This document shows, piece by piece, positions 1 through 6,375 of a stretch of 6,937 bases of DNA; positions within the stretch are counted from its first letter, which is position 1, and every line of letters begins with the position of its first letter. Below the pieces are notes generated by a model that was not told the DNA's origin, did no database searches, and worked only from the letters and a program-made list of their open reading frames with translations. Made by a program: the position numbers and the translations under genes. The DNA is from Gammaproteobacteria bacterium (GTDB taxonomy: Bacteria > Pseudomonadota > Gammaproteobacteria > SZUA-152): positions 1 through 6,937 of the forward strand of contig JAUWVK010000083.1 in the NCBI GenBank assembly GCA_030617485.1. Direction: 5' to 3'.

Positions 1-939
1 AATACTTCCCCTACCTTTACCCTCAAATTTAATGGCTATAGCAACCATGAGCATAAATGGCCATGATATCGACAAAAGCCCCAGACTAATCACGATGTCA
101 AAAATTCGTTTTTGAGTGTTTTGCGCCCCACTCTGATTAAATCCATCGGAAAAAATCATCCAGCTTGGACTCATAATATCGAGCTTCACTTTACCCGTTT
201 CTCGCTCAAAAAATCCAAGCAAATCGATGACATCAATACCACTTAGTTTGCAATCAAGAAGATCATGAACCGGAAAACCTTTTCGGCGTCGCTCACCAAC
301 AGCGACCACAATTTCATCAACGTCCATTTCATTGGCCAATGAAAATAATGTCTCATCAGGTCGCATAATCATCGATTCGTCTACCACATCATGTTCACCA
401 CGCACATGCACATAACCAACAATGGTAAAACCCTGCGTATCCACACGACGACGAAGGTGTCGGGGAATCTGTGCCGCCTGAGATCCAGCACCTAACACTA
501 ATATTCGACGCCTTAACGTATTCTTATCAATAGTTTTAACAAAAAATATCCTGGTGGCACTTAGCAATGTTATGGCAGCAATAAAACTCGAAGCAAACAC
601 ACCTCTATCAAGAAATACATCAGGCACAACGTAGTAAAATAGCGTTAAGGTAATTGCAGCTGAAACAAAGGCCATCCCCAGGCGCAAGAGCATCCCCTCT
701 AGCGCAAATCGAAAACGTCGTTGATATAATCCAAAAGACACAAGAGCGAGAAATAATACGGAAGCAAAAACCAGGGCCTTTGGCCAAACAAGCGTATATT
801 CCTCAGGAATTTTTCCACCCCACTCGAAGAAAACCCATGCTCCGAGCCCCAGATAAACTGATCCTACTGAAATGGCATACTCAATTATCCCCAGCAAGAT
901 GAAGGGGACGGGTATGAATTGTCGGAAAACTCTGACCAC
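1..939 (-). CDS. XrtA/PEP-CTERM-type undecaprenyl-phosphate sugar transferase, 3' end off the left edge
   Basis: The open frame gives 313 residues and then leaves the window. Family members are roughly 450-470 aa, so about a third is missing. Residues 11-37, 52-71, 84-104 and 112-130 are hydrophobic segments that would anchor the enzyme in the inner membrane. A Rossmann-like domain follows, with LVLGAGSQA near 147-155. ERETGKVKLD (245-254) and SPSWMIFSDGF (257-267) are hallmarks I associate with the exosortase-linked transferase family (TIGR03013). KRIFDIVISLG (277-287) and the next hydrophobic stretch open the catalytic bacterial sugar transferase domain, whose active-site residues lie outside. 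The family starts EPS repeat units by moving a sugar phosphate onto undecaprenyl phosphate. The GTG start is chosen because VVRVFRQFIP matches the family N-terminus and an in-frame TAA lies ten codons upstream. AGGA at 953-956 is the only Shine-Dalgarno candidate, at a long 13-nt spacing. The ATG at 952 is out of frame. The gene is divergent from ugd. Confidence 0.9.
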   Translation of the reverse strand, partial: MVRVFRQFIPVPFILLGIIEYAISVGSVYLGLGAWVFFEWGGKIPEEYTLVWPKALVFASVLFLALVSFGLYQRRFRFALEGMLLRLGMAFVSAAITLTLFYYVVPDVFLDRGVFASSFIAAITLLSATRIFFVKTIDKNTLRRRILVLGAGSQAAQIPRHLRRRVDTQGFTIVGYVHVRGEHDVVDESMIMRPDETLFSLANEMDVDEIVVAVGERRRKGFPVHDLLDCKLSGIDVIDLLGFFERETGKVKLDIMSPSWMIFSDGFNQSGAQNTQKRIFDIVISLGLLSISWPFMLMVAIAIKFEGKGRGSI

Positions 940-1095
940 GTTAGAGAAAACATCCTGTATTTGTTAAATGAGCCACCAAAGTGGATGTGAATACTACAGA
1001 TTAAACAATCCTTACAAACGTATGATGTTTATCAGATAAATATTCAGTAGATTAACGACCATATTAGTGACTTTCTGTAGCACAAACCAGTAAAA

Positions 1096-1110
1096 TGGCG
1101 GGCTTGAGGC
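1096..1110 (+). promoter_or_regulatory. weak sigma-54-like -24/-12 element
   Basis: TGGCGGGCTTGAGGC has the GG-N10-GC spacing needed by sigma-54 (GG at 1097-1098, GC at 1109-1110) and an intact TGGC block. The -12 block is AGGC instead of TTGC, so the match is only partial. Transcription would begin near 1122, just before the inverted repeat. PEP-CTERM/EPS genes in some bacteria are reported to be RpoN-dependent through PrsK/PrsR, which is why this weak match is noted. It may be chance. Confidence 0.22.
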
Positions 1111-1122
1111 AATGTATAGAAT

Positions 1123-1144
1123 TTTGTAGGAGAATTCCTACAAA
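1123..1144. promoter_or_regulatory. perfect 9-bp inverted repeat, candidate LuxR/FixJ-family (RcsAB-like) operator
   Basis: The arms TTTGTAGGA (1123-1131) and TCCTACAAA (1136-1144) are exact reverse complements around a 4-bp spacer, GAAT. The core TAGGAGAATTCCTA (1127-1140) matches the enteric RcsAB box TAAGAATATTCCTA at 11 of 14 positions. RcsA and RcsB are LuxR/FixJ-type regulators that control capsule genes, ugd among them. Site symmetry and position, about 200 bp before ugd in a divergent EPS region, favour a dimeric activator. The identity of the protein is inference. As RNA the same bases could form a short hairpin. Confidence 0.6.
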
Positions 1145-1146
1145 TA

Positions 1147-1171
1147 CCGTATACGGATTCTCAGGATACGG
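1147..1171. repeat. CCGTATACGG palindrome plus a third ATACGG half-site
   Basis: CCGTATACGG at 1147-1156 is a perfect 10-bp palindrome. A further ATACGG sits at 1166-1171, so the half-site occurs three times in 25 bp: CCGTAT at 1147, ATACGG at 1151 and ATACGG at 1166. It begins three bases after the larger inverted repeat. This may be a second operator or part of a composite site; the binding protein is unknown. Confidence 0.35.
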
Positions 1172-1188
1172 CCGCTACCTATACATCG

Positions 1189-1196
1189 GAATATTC
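1189..1196. promoter_or_regulatory. GAATATTC palindrome, possible secondary RcsAB-like half box
   Basis: GAATATTC is identical to the central eight bases of the RcsAB box consensus, but the flanks do not match (9 of 14 over the full box). An 8-bp AT-rich palindrome is expected by chance fairly often. It is listed because it lies 59 bp, centre to centre, from the stronger site and overlaps the region where a ugd transcript could start. Confidence 0.22.
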
Positions 1197-1313
1197 ACCT
1201 TACTCAAAATGAATAATTGCACTGATCCCACATCATTTAACAGAAAATTGCGCCCATATACCCCAATGTACATGCCCAATTACTCACACGACAACACACC
1301 AACTGTCCAACTA

Positions 1314-1345
1314 TTAGGAGTCACAACGTGTTAGGAGTCACAACG
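1314..1345 (+). repeat. tandem duplication of the ugd ribosome-binding segment
   Basis: TTAGGAGTCACAACG occurs exactly at 1314-1328 and again at 1331-1345, a 17-bp period with TG between. Each copy holds a good Shine-Dalgarno core, AGGAG. The second (1333-1337) lies 10 nt before the ugd ATG at 1348 and is the usable one. The first (1316-1320) is 27 nt away. No ATG follows the first copy at a useful distance, though a GTG lies at 1328-1330. It looks like a small recent duplication. Confidence 0.85.
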
Positions 1346-1347
1346 GA

Positions 1348-2670
1348 ATGAAGGTCACAATATACGGTTCAGGCTATGTAGGGCTGGTCACAGGCACTTG
1401 TCTTGCAGAAGTCGGTAACGATGTACTGTGTGTCGATATCGACCAGAAAAAAATCGATATGCTCTTGCGAGGTGAGGTTCCTATTTATGAGCCCGGCCTG
1501 GATAAAATGGTGGCCAAAAACATCGAATCTGGCCGCTTGAAATTCACCACCGATGCCGCCGAAGGTGTAGCTCACGGTTTATTCCAGTTTATCGCGGTAG
1601 GCACCCCACCCGATGAAGATGGCTCTGCCGACCTGCAATACGTATTGGCCGTTGCCAAGAGCATCGGCGAACATATAAATGATTATCGAATCATTGTTGA
1701 TAAATCCACTGTTCCGGTCGGTACTGCCGATAAAGTTCGCGATACCGTCAATGGCATTCTGGCCAAGCGGGATTCCAAAGCTGAATTCGATGTGGTGTCT
1801 AACCCCGAATTCCTCAAGGAAGGGGCGGCCCTGGACGATTTCATGAAACCGGACCGTATTGTCATCGGCACCGATAACCCTCGGGTAACCGAGCTGCTGC
1901 GCGAACTATACACACCCTTTAATCGTAACCATGATCGGCTAGTATCCATGGATATTCGCTCTGCCGAACTGACCAAATATGCGGCCAATGCCATGCTGGC
2001 CACCAAAATTAGTTTTATGAACGAGCTCTCCAATCTAGCCGAGCTTTTGGGCGCAGATATCGAAAATGTACGTATTGGTATTGGCTCAGACCCCCGTATT
2101 GGCTATTCCTTTATATACCCCGGCTGTGGCTACGGTGGCTCCTGCTTTCCCAAGGATGTGCAGGCCCTAGAACGTACCGCCAATGAAATTGGCTACAATG
2201 CCGAATTACTGAGTGCTGTCGAAGCAGTAAATCATCGTCAAAAAGAACTTCTCTTTGCCAAAATTAACAAACATTTTGATGGCAAGCTATCTGGGAAAAC
2301 CATCGCTCTCTGGGGTTTGGCCTTCAAGCCTAAAACAGATGACATGCGTGCAGCACCGTCTCGCACCTTGATGGAAGCCTTGTGGAACGCAGGTGCCAAA
2401 GTGCGGGCCTACGATCCGGAGGCAATGGATGAGGCCAGGCGAATTTACGGAGACAACGCTAATCTTCTACTGCTTGACTCGCCAGAGGCAGCTCTGCAAG
2501 GCGCTGATGCATTAGCAGTTGTTACTGAATGGAGCGCCTTCCGCAGCCCAGATTTCGCACTGATTAAGGAGAAACTCAGCCAGCCTGCAATCTTTGATGG
2601 TCGAAATTTGTACGACCCAGCAAAACTAAAGGCGGACGGCTTCAGCTATTACTGCATAGGCCGACCTTAA
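1348..2670 (+). CDS. ugd: UDP-glucose 6-dehydrogenase
   Basis: This 440-aa cytosolic enzyme oxidises UDP-glucose to UDP-glucuronate with two NAD+, supplying the acidic sugar for EPS. The N-terminal Rossmann domain carries GSGYVG (7-12) and an acidic D30 at the end of strand 2. Residues expected from the characterised family are present: T121 in STVPVGT, E154 and E158 in [10 protein letters not shown]210 and N214 in LTKYAANA, and catalytic C266 with D270 in [10 protein letters not shown]. The C-terminal UDP-binding domain has [13 protein letters not shown]. Length is typical for the family. The ATG gives [12 protein letters not shown], the standard N-terminus, and is served by the second copy of a duplicated Shine-Dalgarno segment. 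It is the first gene of a probable three-gene operon; the next gene starts 66 bp downstream. No truncation or missing residue was seen. Confidence 0.96.
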   Translation: MKVTIYGSGYVGLVTGTCLAEVGNDVLCVDIDQKKIDMLLRGEVPIYEPGLDKMVAKNIESGRLKFTTDAAEGVAHGLFQFIAVGTPPDEDGSADLQYVLAVAKSIGEHINDYRIIVDKSTVPVGTADKVRDTVNGILAKRDSKAEFDVVSNPEFLKEGAALDDFMKPDRIVIGTDNPRVTELLRELYTPFNRNHDRLVSMDIRSAELTKYAANAMLATKISFMNELSNLAELLGADIENVRIGIGSDPRIGYSFIYPGCGYGGSCFPKDVQALERTANEIGYNAELLSAVEAVNHRQKELLFAKINKHFDGKLSGKTIALWGLAFKPKTDDMRAAPSRTLMEALWNAGAKVRAYDPEAMDEARRIYGDNANLLLLDSPEAALQGADALAVVTEWSAFRSPDFALIKEKLSQPAIFDGRNLYDPAKLKADGFSYYCIGRP

Positions 2671-2736
2671 CTAGAATCACATTTACCATTTATATATAGA
2701 CGGGCTTAACGCCAGTCATATCCAAAGGACTCACAA

Positions 2737-4014
2737 ATGTTCAATTTAAAAGACACCCGCATCGGCATCATCGGTCTGGGCTACGTCGGCCTGCCACTGG
2801 CCGTTGAACTCGGCAAGCACTACCCTACCAAGGGCCTGGATATCAATGCACCGCGTGTGGCTGAACTACAGGCAGGCAAAGATAGCACGCTAGAAGTGGA
2901 TGAAGACGAACTCAAACTCGCCACTCAGCTGACTTATACAAGCACCCCAGGCGATCTGGCAGACTGCAATGTCTACATCGTAACCGTTCCCACCCCTATT
3001 GATTCGGCGAAACGCCCGGATTTATCGCCTTTAATAGGTGCTAGCCATGCCATAGGTAAACTGCTCAACAAGGGCGATGTGGTGATTTATGAGTCCACCG
3101 TTTACCCCGGCGCAACCGAAGAAGTTTGTGTCCCCATACTTGAAACTGAATCCGGCCTCAGTTTCAATAAAGACTTTTTTGCGGGTTATTCTCCAGAGCG
3201 TATTAATCCCGGCGACAAAGAACATCGGGTTACCACTATACTTAAAGTCACTTCTGGATCTACGCCAGAGTCTGCTGATTTTGTTGATGATTTATATGCC
3301 AGTATCATCACTGCCGGCACCCATAAGGCCAGCTCCATCAAGGTGGCTGAAGCAGCCAAGGTTATCGAAAATACGCAGCGGGACGTCAATATCGCGCTCA
3401 TCAATGAGTTAGCGCTAATCTTTCACAAGCTCGATATCGACACTATTGAAGTACTGGAAGCTGCTGGCACCAAATGGAATTTCCTGCCCTTTCGCCCTGG
3501 ACTGGTGGGCGGGCATTGTATCGGCGTTGACCCCTATTACCTCACCCACAAAGCGCAGGAAATTGGCTATCAGCCAGAAATGATCCTCGCGGGTCGCCGT
3601 ATTAACGATTCTATGGGTAGCCACGTGGTCGAACGCGTAGTCAAACGCATGACCACGCAACGTATCCACGTGGTAGACGCCAACGTGCTAATCATGGGCT
3701 TCACCTTCAAAGAAAACTGTCCAGACTTACGAAACACTCGCGTCATCGACATTATCGAGGAATTCAAGGACTACCATGCCAATGTGGACGTCTACGACCC
3801 CTGGGTTGATCCCGATGGACTGGAGCACGAATATGGCATACGCCCCATTCCTAAACTGGAAAAAGGAAAATACGACGCCATTATACTGGCCGTGTCGCAT
3901 GACCAGTTTAAAGCCATGTCTGCCGATGAAATCCGTGCTTTGGGCAAAACCGACTGCGTGTTGTTCGATGTCAAACACATCCTGCCTGTAGACGCTGTGG
4001 ACGATCGACTCTAA
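2737..4014 (+). CDS. tviB: TviB/WbpO-type UDP-N-acetylhexosamine 6-dehydrogenase
   Basis: The 425-aa product is, from memory, the same length as and close to Salmonella TviB, which oxidises UDP-GlcNAc to UDP-GlcNAcA for Vi capsule; the related WbpO uses UDP-GalNAc. Visible motifs are GLGYVG (13-18) for NAD, TVPTPID (83-89), YESTVYPG (118-125), SPERINPGD (152-160), K208 and N212 in [11 protein letters not shown], and catalytic C261 with D265 in [27 protein letters not shown] follows in the C-terminal domain. The same motifs with GGHC in place of GGSC separate it from the neighbouring ugd, so the two are distant paralogues and not a recent duplication. AAAGGA at 2724-2729, 7 nt before the ATG, is a good ribosome-binding site. 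Whether the substrate is UDP-GlcNAc or UDP-GalNAc cannot be decided from sequence. It lies between ugd and an epimerase on the same strand. Confidence 0.92.
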   Translation: MFNLKDTRIGIIGLGYVGLPLAVELGKHYPTKGLDINAPRVAELQAGKDSTLEVDEDELKLATQLTYTSTPGDLADCNVYIVTVPTPIDSAKRPDLSPLIGASHAIGKLLNKGDVVIYESTVYPGATEEVCVPILETESGLSFNKDFFAGYSPERINPGDKEHRVTTILKVTSGSTPESADFVDDLYASIITAGTHKASSIKVAEAAKVIENTQRDVNIALINELALIFHKLDIDTIEVLEAAGTKWNFLPFRPGLVGGHCIGVDPYYLTHKAQEIGYQPEMILAGRRINDSMGSHVVERVVKRMTTQRIHVVDANVLIMGFTFKENCPDLRNTRVIDIIEEFKDYHANVDVYDPWVDPDGLEHEYGIRPIPKLEKGKYDAIILAVSHDQFKAMSADEIRALGKTDCVLFDVKHILPVDAVDDRL

Positions 4015-4068
4015 ACACTAAACGCAACACTTAGATCTAACACCAGAAACCTAATACCAGGAACAGAT

Positions 4069-5073
4069 ATGAAAGTACTCATCACCGGCACCGCCGGGTT
4101 TATCGGTAGCCGTCTGGCTGAACGCCTGCTTGAACGCGGCGAAGAAGTTATCGGTATTGATAACCTGAATGATTACTACGATGTCTCATTAAAAGAGGCC
4201 CGCCTGGCCAAAATTAAAGATCACCCTGGTTTCACAGAAGTGCGCATTGGTATCGAAGATCGTCCCGCCATGGAGGCACTGTTCGCTAAACACAAACCCA
4301 ACAAGGTGGTGAACCTTGCCGCTCAGGCCGGCGTACGTTACTCACTTGAGAACCCGCATTCCTATGTGGAAAGCAACGTCATGGGTTTCATGAATATCCT
4401 CGAAGGGTGTCGTTACAACGATGTTGAGCATTTGGTCTACGCCTCCAGCAGCTCAGTTTATGGCGCCAACACCAACATGCCTTTCTCCATCCACAACAAT
4501 GTGGATCACCCGTTGAGCATGTACGCTGCCACCAAAAAAGCTAACGAACTAATGGCCCACACATACAGCCATCTGTACCAATTGCCAACCACCGGCCTAC
4601 GCTTCTTTACGGTATATGGCCCGTGGGGTCGCCCTGACATGGCACTATTTATGTTCACCAAAAAAATTCTGGCTGGCGAACCTATCGATGTTTTCAACTA
4701 CGGCAAACATCGTCGCGACTTCACCTATATTGATGATATCGTCGAAGGTGTCATTCGCACCCTTGATCACATAGCACAACCCAACCCGGACTGGTCCGGC
4801 GACAACCCAGACCCTGCTACCGCTACAGGCCCATACCGTTTATACAATATCGGTAATAACGCACCTATCGAATTGATGCACTACATTAAAGTATTGGAAG
4901 ATTGCCTGGGTAAAAAGGCTGAAATGAATATGTTGCCGCTGCAACCGGGTGATGTACCAGACACCTTTGCCGATGTTCAGGATCTGGTAAACGATGTGGA
5001 TTATAAGCCGGACACCTCGGTAGAAACCGGTATCGAAAACTTTGTTCGCTGGTATCAGGGCTTCTATAAATAA
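4069..5073 (+). CDS. capI: UDP-glucuronate 4-epimerase family (CapI/LspL type) NAD-dependent epimerase
   Basis: This 334-aa short-chain dehydrogenase-type epimerase most likely interconverts UDP-GlcA and UDP-GalA. TGTAGFIG (6-13) is the glycine-rich NAD site. [15 protein letters not shown] (82-96) and the serine run with SVYGANT (129-135) are strongly typical of UDP-GlcA 4-epimerases. The catalytic pair is Y152 and K156 in [25 protein letters not shown] and [14 protein letters not shown] complete the family signature in the substrate half. Length is normal. AGGA at 4059-4062 lies 6 nt before the ATG. The gap to the preceding gene is 54 bp, so co-transcription with ugd is likely and its UDP-GlcA would be the natural substrate. 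The neighbouring TviB-like enzyme leaves open that it also, or instead, acts on a UDP-HexNAcA, as TviC does, but the motifs favour UDP-GlcA. The symbol is one of several in use. Confidence 0.9.
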   Translation: MKVLITGTAGFIGSRLAERLLERGEEVIGIDNLNDYYDVSLKEARLAKIKDHPGFTEVRIGIEDRPAMEALFAKHKPNKVVNLAAQAGVRYSLENPHSYVESNVMGFMNILEGCRYNDVEHLVYASSSSVYGANTNMPFSIHNNVDHPLSMYAATKKANELMAHTYSHLYQLPTTGLRFFTVYGPWGRPDMALFMFTKKILAGEPIDVFNYGKHRRDFTYIDDIVEGVIRTLDHIAQPNPDWSGDNPDPATATGPYRLYNIGNNAPIELMHYIKVLEDCLGKKAEMNMLPLQPGDVPDTFADVQDLVNDVDYKPDTSVETGIENFVRWYQGFYK

Positions 5074-5097
5074 AATCTGTTAGTAATATTTGAACAC

Positions 5098-5145
5098 AGG
5101 GCGCGTTTGTAAATATTTAGAAAATAGTATTCTGGCGCACCTTTT
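5098..5145 (+). terminator. weak candidate terminator in the convergent gap
   Basis: AGGGCGC (5098-5104) can pair with GCGC-A-CCT (5135-5142, one bulged A), giving 7 bp closed by a loop of 30 nt, followed by TTTT (5142-5145). The loop contains the palindrome TAAATATTTA. The loop is long and the U-run short, so this is a poor intrinsic terminator. It is the best structure in the 86 bp between the epimerase and dnaQ stop codons. A second, weaker pairing is AATATTT at 5085-5091 with AAATATT at 5111-5117. Confidence 0.25.
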
Positions 5146-5159
5146 AACAAATTCACATA

Positions 5160-5879
5160 TTACTCTTCAGCACCATCCACCCAAAGGCATTTTCCGCCGC
5201 TAGCTTCACCAATGGATAACAACCGCGCCTCATGGGCAGTCTGTTCTTCATCACCTGACTTCACTACTTTTAGTCGCGGCCTGTCGTTAGCCAAGCGACG
5301 AATACCTCCATCTGCTGACGATTGCGTTTCATCCCCCTGACTGCCCAGCAATAAACTGGTTTGCCCGCCGGTCATAAACAAATAAACATCGGCAAGAATT
5401 TCAGCATCAAGCAACGCGCCATGTAATTCACGATGTGAATTATTCACTTCGTAACGTTTACATAAAGCATCCAGACTATTCTTTTGGCCTGGGTGCATTT
5501 TGCGCGCAAGTGACAGCGTATCCAGAATAGTGCAATGACTTTCCAGCTTACCGTGAGAGCCCTTTAACATTTTTAATTCGTGATTAAGGAAACCAACATC
5601 GAACGGTGCATTATGAATAACCAGTTCAGCACCGCGCACAAAATCCATGAAATCTTCAACCACGTCGGCAAACAGTGGCTTATCCATCAAAAACTCGTTA
5701 CTGATGCCATGCACTTCAATGGCACCTTCATCAATTTCTCTGTCCGGCTGGATATACTGGTGATAGTGATTGCCGGTAAGTCGACGATTCACTAACTCCA
5801 CACAACCAATTTCGATAATTTTGTGGCCTTGCGAAGGTTCCAGGCCCGTTGTTTCTGTATCGAGTACGATTTGTCTCAT
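5160..5879 (-). CDS. dnaQ: DNA polymerase III epsilon subunit, 3'-5' proofreading exonuclease
   Basis: The 239-aa product is the proofreading subunit of the replicative polymerase core. It removes misincorporated 3' nucleotides while bound to the alpha subunit. All three exonuclease motifs are present: Exo I with D7 and E9 in DTETTG, Exo II with D94 in HNAPFDVGF, and Exo IIIe with H153 and D158 in HGALLDAEILADVY. These align with E. coli D12, E14, D103, H162 and D167. The C-terminal tail, from about residue 172, is low in complexity and then has EEQTAHEARL and GGKCLW, as in E. coli, where it contacts alpha. The chosen start gives MRQIVLDTETTG; E. coli has a few more N-terminal residues. No strong Shine-Dalgarno is visible. 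It lies 37 bp after rnhA on the same strand and is probably co-transcribed with it. Confidence 0.97.
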   Translation of the reverse strand: MRQIVLDTETTGLEPSQGHKIIEIGCVELVNRRLTGNHYHQYIQPDREIDEGAIEVHGISNEFLMDKPLFADVVEDFMDFVRGAELVIHNAPFDVGFLNHELKMLKGSHGKLESHCTILDTLSLARKMHPGQKNSLDALCKRYEVNNSHRELHGALLDAEILADVYLFMTGGQTSLLLGSQGDETQSSADGGIRRLANDRPRLKVVKSGDEEQTAHEARLLSIGEASGGKCLWVDGAEE

Positions 5880-5916
5880 TTATTCATTCTGCCATTATTG
5901 TTTGTGATCAAAAGAT

Positions 5917-6369
5917 TCAAGAACCCAGCTCATCAATACCGCGGTTTGCCAACTCGTCGGCACGTTCATTTTCAGGATGACCAGTGTGACCACGCACCCA
6001 CTGCCATTCCACCTCATGTTTTTCCAGTGCCGCAGATAAACGTTGCCAGAGATCGACATTTTTCACTGGCTTTTTTGCCGCCGTTTTCCAGCCACGGCGT
6101 TTCCAGTTTTCCATCCACTCGGTAATGCCTTTCATCACGTATTGCGAATCAGTGGTGAGCACAACTGAGCACGGTTTTGTTAAGGCTTCCATACCACGAA
6201 TGGCCGCCATGAGTTCCATGCGATTATTGGTCGTCTGCGCTTCACCACCGAAGAGTTCTTTCTCAGCACCATTAAAACGTAACATCACACCCCAACCACC
6301 AGGCCCCGGATTACCCCGGCAGGCACCATCCGTAAACATTTCTATTTTTTGATCGTCTATTTTATTCAT
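5917..6369 (-). CDS. rnhA: ribonuclease HI
   Basis: The 150-aa enzyme cuts the RNA strand of RNA-DNA hybrids, removing R-loops and primer RNA. The four metal-binding carboxylates are visible: D14 in [17 protein letters not shown]52 in [13 protein letters not shown]74 in TTDSQYV and D138 in [10 protein letters not shown]128 in [11 protein letters not shown] matches the E. coli catalytic-loop H124. [20 protein letters not shown] (85-104) is the basic protrusion, or handle, that binds the hybrid. Length is close to the 155 aa of the E. coli enzyme. The ATG follows the upstream methyltransferase stop codon by 6 bp, so translational coupling is likely; the Shine-Dalgarno is weak and overlaps that stop region. 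No residues are missing. Confidence 0.97.
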   Translation of the reverse strand: MNKIDDQKIEMFTDGACRGNPGPGGWGVMLRFNGAEKELFGGEAQTTNNRMELMAAIRGMEALTKPCSVVLTTDSQYVMKGITEWMENWKRRGWKTAAKKPVKNVDLWQRLSAALEKHEVEWQWVRGHTGHPENERADELANRGIDELGS

Positions 6370-6375
6370 ATCGCT

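Larger units (their letters stand above)
940..1347. promoter_or_regulatory. divergent intergenic control region between the sugar transferase and ugd
   Basis: This 408-bp stretch lies between two divergent starts and is visibly more AT-rich than the flanking genes. I see no convincing gene in it. It should carry the promoters for both directions. The rightward half (1096-1200) is crowded with palindromes, listed separately. A possible -10 for ugd is TATACA at 1180-1185, with no good -35 at the right distance. That would fit an activator-dependent promoter with the 1123-1144 palindrome centred near -58. For the leftward gene I see only weak boxes. TCCTTACAAA at 1009-1018 resembles one arm of the 1123-1144 palindrome with one extra base. 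Positions 1201-1313 hold nothing I can name. Promoter assignments are inference. Confidence 0.6.

Noticed and set aside
654..902. 82-residue plus-strand open frame
   Set aside because: It lies antisense within the sugar transferase, whose frame is continuous and shows family motifs.
950..952. ATG on the minus strand as a start for the sugar transferase
   Set aside because: It is in another frame and meets a stop after about 20 codons. The GTG at 939 gives the family N-terminus.
973..984. CCAC-CAAA-GTGG small hairpin
   Set aside because: The stem is only 4 bp, with no U-run or recognisable operator, so it is likely chance.
1095..1334. 79-residue plus-strand open frame in the intergenic region
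   Set aside because: It has no good ribosome-binding site, runs through the palindrome cluster, has an odd Tyr/Thr/Pro-rich composition, and stops inside the second copy of the ugd Shine-Dalgarno repeat. It looks like chance in regulatory DNA.
2671..2736. possible separate promoter or terminator between ugd and the tviB-like gene
   Set aside because: Only a 3-bp GGC/GCC pairing and an AT stretch are visible, so I treat it as an ordinary operon spacer.
1348..4014. ugd and tviB-like genes as a recent tandem duplication
   Set aside because: They share only family-level motifs, have different active-site contexts (GGSCFPKD and GGHCIGVD), and match separate known subfamilies.
5580..6352. plus-strand open frames of 71, 100 and 75 residues opposite dnaQ and rnhA
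   Set aside because: They are antisense shadows of genes with complete catalytic motifs.
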